In this document: one piece after another, positions 60,254 through 64,000 of the stretch
How the letters are laid out: every line of letters starts with the position of its first letter
Numbering within the stretch: the first letter of the stretch is position 1
Assembly (NCBI GenBank): GCA_900316005.1
Contig: ONBH01000022.1
Coordinates: forward strand, 1 to 64,000
Reading direction: 5' to 3'
Length of the DNA: 64,000 nucleotides
From: an uncultured Bacteroidales bacterium
GTDB lineage: Bacteria > Bacteroidota > Bacteroidia > Bacteroidales > Paludibacteraceae
The notes under the pieces: model-generated
What the model saw: only the letters and a program-made list of their open reading frames with translations
The model's database searches: none
What the model was told of the DNA's origin: nothing
Program-made: the position numbers and the translations under genes

Positions 60254-60306
60254 ATTCAACTATCAATTATCAACTATCAATTATCAATTATCAATTATCA
60301 ATTACC
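60254..60306 (-). repeat. Heptanucleotide array between lpxA and lpxC
   Basis: CAACTAT and CAATTAT units in exact 7-bp register fill the gap. The last four codons and the stop of lpxC (VIDN-stop) are encoded by this array. Confidence 0.95.
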
Positions 60307-61193
60307 AAATTCCTCAACTGTCTGCAGCACTGGGTGTTGAACGTGTGCCCGGGACGGGTAGCGATGATGCGCCCTTGGATTCGGCAACCTATCAACGACA
60401 TATCTCCGATGAGATCCAGCAGTTTGTGGCGTGCCGGTTCGTTGGGATAGTTCAGTGGGCTCAGGTATCCTAACTTCGTGGCATCCATATGCGGCTGACC
60501 CAGTTTGTCGGCGATAAGGTCAAAACCCTCCTGCGACAACGGCGTCTCGTAGATAACAAGGGCGTTTTTCAGGTCGCCGCCCTTGATTAGGCCCATCCGC
60601 AAGAGCGGTTCTATCTCGCGCATAAAACAGAATGTACGGGCAGCAGACACCTCGCGCGCGTAATCATTAAGGTCATTGAGTTCTGCCCGTTGCTCCTGCA
60701 GCAGCCCTGTCGGGTAACGCAGCGTTACCTCTACCTCGTAGTGATCCGAGGGCAGCAGCAACATATGATTGCCGTGCTCCGAACGGTACTCTATCGGTTT
60801 CTCTACCACAAAGACCTTCTGTTCCGCATCCTGCTCTTCCAAGCCCACCTGTTGTATGGCATGGACAAACATCCGCGCGCTACCATCCAGTATGGGCATT
60901 TCCGGGCCATCCAACACGATGAGGCAGTTATCCACCCCCATCGCATAGAGTGCCGACAAGGCATGCTCCACCGTACTGATTTTCCACTTACCGCGCTCTA
61001 TGACGGTGCCCCTCTCCGTGGCTGAGACATACTCAGCCAACGCCTCATGCGTGGGTTGATTGGGCAAGTCCACACGGCGTATCCGAATACCCGTATTCTT
61101 GGCAGCGGGATAGAAGGTAGCATGGATATACAATCCGGTATGCAGTCCTTTCCCTTCGAACGAGAAACTATCTTTTAATGTATGCTGTTTCAT
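60291..61193 (-). CDS. lpxC: UDP-3-O-acyl-GlcNAc deacetylase LpxC, without FabZ domain
   Basis: LpxC is the zinc deacetylase that commits to lipid A synthesis. The 300-residue protein has zinc ligands His in ISTVEHALSALYAMGVDN and His/Asp in ARHKLLDLIGDMSLIG, plus the catalytic His in RPGHTFN. In most Bacteroidota lpxC is fused to a FabZ dehydratase (about 460 residues). Here the protein stops at the LpxC end, in repeat DNA, and no FabZ fits in the 37 bp before lpxA. Its ATG overlaps lpxD by 4 bp. Confidence 0.94.
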   Translation of the reverse strand: MKQHTLKDSFSFEGKGLHTGLYIHATFYPAAKNTGIRIRRVDLPNQPTHEALAEYVSATERGTVIERGKWKISTVEHALSALYAMGVDNCLIVLDGPEMPILDGSARMFVHAIQQVGLEEQDAEQKVFVVEKPIEYRSEHGNHMLLLPSDHYEVEVTLRYPTGLLQEQRAELNDLNDYAREVSAARTFCFMREIEPLLRMGLIKGGDLKNALVIYETPLSQEGFDLIADKLGQPHMDATKLGYLSPLNYPNEPARHKLLDLIGDMSLIGCRIQGRIIATRPGHTFNTQCCRQLRNLVIDN

Positions 61194-62185
61194 GATTTTC
61201 CTTGTTGTTTAAAGCGCACTATAGCGCGTTTCCATTGATTGGCATCAAAGGCGGGCGAACCCATATACACGCCGGGTTTGCGGATATTGCCCGCTACACC
61301 GGACTGCGCACCGAAGATGCAGTTATCTACTATCTCTATATGTCCGGCGACTCCGACCTGACCTGTCAGGGTGCAGTGGTTACCGATTTTTGTACTGCCG
61401 GCCACCCCGACCTGCGCGCAGAGCACGGTGGACTCGCCGATTTGTACATTATGGCCGATTTGCACTAAGTTATCCAGTTTGGTATTCTTTGCCACGCGTG
61501 TCTCACCCATCATGGCACGGTCCACGGTTGTGTTAGCTCCGATCTCCACATCGTCCTCTATCACCACACGACCGATCTGGGGTATCTTGTGATAGACGCC
61601 AGCCTTATCCGGTTCAAAGCCGAAACCATCGGCACCGATGACCACTCCCGCATGCAGGATGCAATCGCGGCCTACCACGCAGTTGTAATACACCTTCACG
61701 CCCGGGTATAGAATCGTATTATCTCCGATCACCACATTATCTCCGATATAGACCTGCGGGTATATCTGTACGCCCTTACCGATTCGCGCGTTCCGTCCTA
61801 TATAGGCGAAAGCCCCGACATAGGCATCCTCAGGCACATCTACGCCTTCTGCCACAAAGCAGGGTTGCTCCACACCTTTTCGCCGCGGGTTGAGCGTCTC
61901 GGCTACCATCTGCAGCAGTTGTGCCATCGCAGCGCGGGCGTTCTCCACCTTGATGAGCGTAGCGTTCGTTTCCGGCTGCGCATCGGCCGCCAGCAGCGAT
62001 TCGGTTATCAGCACCACCGAAGCCTGCGTGTCGCGCAGCAGAGGCAGGTATTTCTCTTCGCACACAAAACACAAGTCACCCTCCCGGGCGGTCTCCAGTC
62101 CGCTTACATTACCTACCGCCTTCTCGCCGTCGCCCACAAGCGTTCCGCCGAGTAGCATGGCTATTTGATTGGCTTGAAATGTCAT
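61190..62185 (-). CDS. lpxD: UDP-3-O-acylglucosamine N-acyltransferase
   Basis: LpxD adds the second acyl chain in lipid A synthesis. The 331-residue protein has the N-terminal uridine-binding domain (about 1-100, LLGGTLVGDGEKAVGNVSGLETAREGDLCFV) and the left-handed beta-helix with repeated I-G-x-x hexads (VYIGDNVVIGDNTILYPGVKVYYN), GADGFGFEPD and QIGHNVQIGESTVLCAQVGVAGSTKIG, with the catalytic His in this last segment. It overlaps the HD gene and lpxC by 4 bp each, a tightly coupled operon. Confidence 0.96.
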   Translation of the reverse strand: MTFQANQIAMLLGGTLVGDGEKAVGNVSGLETAREGDLCFVCEEKYLPLLRDTQASVVLITESLLAADAQPETNATLIKVENARAAMAQLLQMVAETLNPRRKGVEQPCFVAEGVDVPEDAYVGAFAYIGRNARIGKGVQIYPQVYIGDNVVIGDNTILYPGVKVYYNCVVGRDCILHAGVVIGADGFGFEPDKAGVYHKIPQIGRVVIEDDVEIGANTTVDRAMMGETRVAKNTKLDNLVQIGHNVQIGESTVLCAQVGVAGSTKIGNHCTLTGQVGVAGHIEIVDNCIFGAQSGVAGNIRKPGVYMGSPAFDANQWKRAIVRFKQQGKS

Positions 62186-63447
62186 ATTCTGTATTGAAAT
62201 AAGTATAGTTTCTTCGGTTTGCGGGTCAGCGCTTTGAGGTCGAGTATCTCACTTGCCGACGCTATATCCCGTACAGTTCCGTCGTTGTAAAGGATATCGA
62301 TGGAGTCATCCTTCTCCGAATAGGTATTGGAGGTGGACACGTGTTCCACAAAGCAATACTCCGCCTCGTGCAGCGTAATGCCCAAGGTCTGCGCATAGTA
62401 CGACCTCAGGGCCTTCTTCTCCACGTCCGAAAGCGGTTCGGTCAGCAGCCGCCCGCGGAAGAGACTCCTATTCGTAAACGCCGCACTCAGCAGCCTCAGC
62501 AACCTATCGCTGCAGTCCATCCAGGCTTTGATAGCCGATAGTACATCGGAGTCATCCAGCAGGGCATATTGACGCATTGCCTCGCTGCCCAGGGTGAAGT
62601 CGGCGGCGGTAATCTTGTTGTACAGGAAGTAATGCAAAGCCGGCGAACAGAACAACTCCACGCCCTGCTCTGCCAACTCCTTGGCACGCGTCAACACCTT
62701 GATAAGCAACTGCTCGGCTGCCACAGACGTCTTATGCAGATACACCTGCCAGTACATCAGCCGGCGTGCTACCAGAAATTTCTCTACGGAATAGATACCC
62801 TTCAGTTCCACGACCAATTTGTCATCCACCACATTGAGCATCTTCAGCAACCTTTCGCTGGCTACCCTGCCCTCCTGTACACCCGAGAAAAACGAGTCGC
62901 GACAGAGATAATCCATCCTGTCCACATCCAACTGCGAGGATATCAATTGGTGCAGAAAATGCCGAGGGTATTGGTTCTTGAATATCGCAATCGCCAGATC
63001 CAGCGGGCCATGGTAATCGTCCAACTGCAGCCGTCCTTCGGTCACCGATGACTGCAGGTCACGATTGATCTGCTCCATCATCAGCAGCGAGATCTCCTCA
63101 TGCGTTATTCCGTCCACGAGCGTATGCTCCAGCACATGGCTGAATGGCCCGTGCCCGATATCATGCAGCAGAATCGCTATCTGGGCAGCTATTGCTTCGC
63201 TCTCCGACAGCTCCACCCCTTTGCTTTTTAGCGTCGCCAAACCCTCCTGCATCAGGTGCATGGCACCTATCGAATGCAGAAAACGGCTGTGCATGGCTCC
63301 GGGATAGACAAAGTTGCTCAACCCCAACTGCCTTATGCGCCCCAGGCGCTGAACATAGGGGTGTTGCAACACATCATAGACCAACTCATTAGGTATGGTC
63401 AGGAAGCCAAATACCGGGTCATTTATTATCTTTCGTTTATTTGCCAC
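62182..63447 (-). CDS. HD-domain phosphohydrolase (dGTPase-like)
   Basis: The 421-residue protein is an HD-superfamily enzyme, related to SAMHD1-like dNTP triphosphohydrolases. Metal-binding His and Asp are in RFLHSIGAMHLM, LLHDIGHGPFSHVLEHT and LDVDRMDYLCRD. It is the first gene of the lipid A cluster, an order often seen in Bacteroidota. The frame reaches TTG 63468 inside the heptad array; GTG 63447 gives MANKRKIINDPVFGFLTIP, the family start, and is preferred. Substrate not determined. Confidence 0.92.
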   Translation of the reverse strand: MANKRKIINDPVFGFLTIPNELVYDVLQHPYVQRLGRIRQLGLSNFVYPGAMHSRFLHSIGAMHLMQEGLATLKSKGVELSESEAIAAQIAILLHDIGHGPFSHVLEHTLVDGITHEEISLLMMEQINRDLQSSVTEGRLQLDDYHGPLDLAIAIFKNQYPRHFLHQLISSQLDVDRMDYLCRDSFFSGVQEGRVASERLLKMLNVVDDKLVVELKGIYSVEKFLVARRLMYWQVYLHKTSVAAEQLLIKVLTRAKELAEQGVELFCSPALHYFLYNKITAADFTLGSEAMRQYALLDDSDVLSAIKAWMDCSDRLLRLLSAAFTNRSLFRGRLLTEPLSDVEKKALRSYYAQTLGITLHEAEYCFVEHVSTSNTYSEKDDSIDILYNDGTVRDIASASEILDLKALTRKPKKLYLFQYRI

Positions 63448-63454
63448 GTACAAA

Positions 63455-63622
63455 ATATCAATTGTCAACTATCAATTATCAACTATCAACTATCGTACGG
63501 CTTTAGCCGATCGTTCGAGGCTTTGCCGAGATAAGAACTATCGTACGGCTTTAGCCGATCGTTCGAGGCTTGCCGAGATAAGAATTATCAACTATCAACT
63601 ATCAACTATCAATTATCAATTA
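63455..63622 (-). repeat. TTGATAG array with two tandem palindromic elements (copies 4a and 4b)
   Basis: CAATTGT, CAACTAT and CAATTAT units flank two complete core elements at 63490-63535 (46 bp) and 63538-63582 (45 bp), in the opposite orientation to copies 1 and 2. The array enters the 3' end of the rhomboid gene and supplies its stop codon. Confidence 0.95.
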
Positions 63623-64000
63623 ACCGGCGGCTGGTAGTGATAGCCATCGTAGTCCTGTTCCTTCTTGGTGTCGTGGTTGCTTCCCAGATGCGGGAACTTC
63701 CATTTATCCCGGTATTGCCACCATAGTATCATCAGGCAGCCGAACAACATGCCGCCCAGATGCGCGAAATGGGCCACGTTGTCTATGCCCGCTATGCCGG
63801 CAAACAGCTCTATCACCGCATAACCTATTACAAAAATGCGTGCGCGTATAGGTATAGGCACGAATAGCAAAAACATCTTAACATCCGGAAACAGCCATCC
63901 GAACGCCAACAAGATGCCGAATACTGCACCCGAAGCGCCTACCGTTACGGCCACCTCGCCGGGCGTGAACAACGCCCACACACCCATCTGAACGAGTGCA
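63616..64000 (-). CDS. Rhomboid-family membrane protein, partial
   Basis: The gene runs off the window; 128 residues of its C-terminal part are present and the frame is open to the edge. The rhomboid serine lies in VGASGAVFGIL and the histidine in NVAHFAHLGGMLFG, with hydrophobic helices around them. A hydrophilic tail (KKEQDYDGYHYQPPVN) follows and the stop is part of the heptad array. It is probably an intramembrane serine protease in the inner membrane. Confidence 0.92.
   Translation of the reverse strand, partial: ALVQMGVWALFTPGEVAVTVGASGAVFGILLAFGWLFPDVKMFLLFVPIPIRARIFVIGYAVIELFAGIAGIDNVAHFAHLGGMLFGCLMILWWQYRDKWKFPHLGSNHDTKKEQDYDGYHYQPPVN

Noticed and set aside
63395..63637. Plus-strand frames across the lpx-side heptad array
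   Set aside because: The translation (INYQLSTINYQL) is only the array read in frame; this is repeat DNA, not a gene.

Overview
The window is a chromosomal stretch of a member of the Bacteroidota, most likely order Bacteroidales. Evidence: 19 promoters of the Bacteroides type (TTTG, exactly 20 bp, TAnnTTTG); a 286-residue RpoD that starts at region 1.2; type IX secretion tails; an hd-lpxD-lpxC-lpxA lipid A cluster; NfeD with FloA; and weak or absent Shine-Dalgarno sites with short A-rich leaders. I do not assign a genus. Almost all of it is housekeeping DNA with about 55 protein genes, tRNA-Arg(TCT) and tRNA-Glu(TTC). There is no phage, no insertion sequence and no CRISPR array.

Layout. 1-3.6 kb: a PIN-domain gene and a secreted BspA-like leucine-rich repeat protein, AT-rich and accessory in character. 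3.7-9.9 kb: YhcH-type sugar protein, glycogen branching enzyme, nagB, miaB, a hairpin-rich leader with a 39-residue ORF and greA, and a HIT protein. 10-13 kb (minus): DUF2147, dprA, upp and a membrane LytTR regulator, divergent from an exonuclease and rlmI-like operon. 15-20 kb: a T9SS VWA protein, prs, an M28 lipoprotein, sufC and a short sufD. 20-29 kb: prenyl synthase, an SpmA-SpmB fusion, an outer-membrane barrel and a 1779-residue adhesin with 17 tandem 69-residue repeats. 29-31 kb: comF, a 960-bp non-coding stretch full of repeats and hairpins, and a small secreted protein. 32-39 kb: nfeD, floA, nitrilase, recJ, tdk, priA. 39-47 kb: pta, ackA, a GH13 amylase, ubiA, maf, a sigma factor with a membrane partner and a lipoprotein. 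47-55 kb: VanX-like peptidase, typA, tig, mpl, dCMP deaminase, ctp, tRNA-Arg, rpoD. 55-64 kb (minus): parC, a small membrane protein, rpsT, tRNA-Glu, lpxA, lpxC, lpxD, an HD phosphohydrolase and a partial rhomboid.

The most unusual layer is between and inside the genes. Many intergenic gaps, often right up to the start codon, hold degenerate tandem arrays with an exact or near-exact 7-bp period (TTGATAG, TGGAAAA, ATTTAAG, TCGTAAA, AACCGAG and TCGGTTA types). Some arrays supply stop codons, protein ends or starts, and two sit in frame inside essential-type enzymes (rlmI-like and sufD). A palindromic element of 45-46 bp is embedded in the TTGATAG arrays. The promoters share an extended consensus well beyond the textbook boxes, and the greA and tRNA-Glu/rpsT promoters form a second class. 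Other points: a sliding-clamp-type QLSLF peptide at the end of ParC, an LpxC without the FabZ domain usual in this phylum, and a BspA protein with a 280-residue module inserted into its repeat cap.
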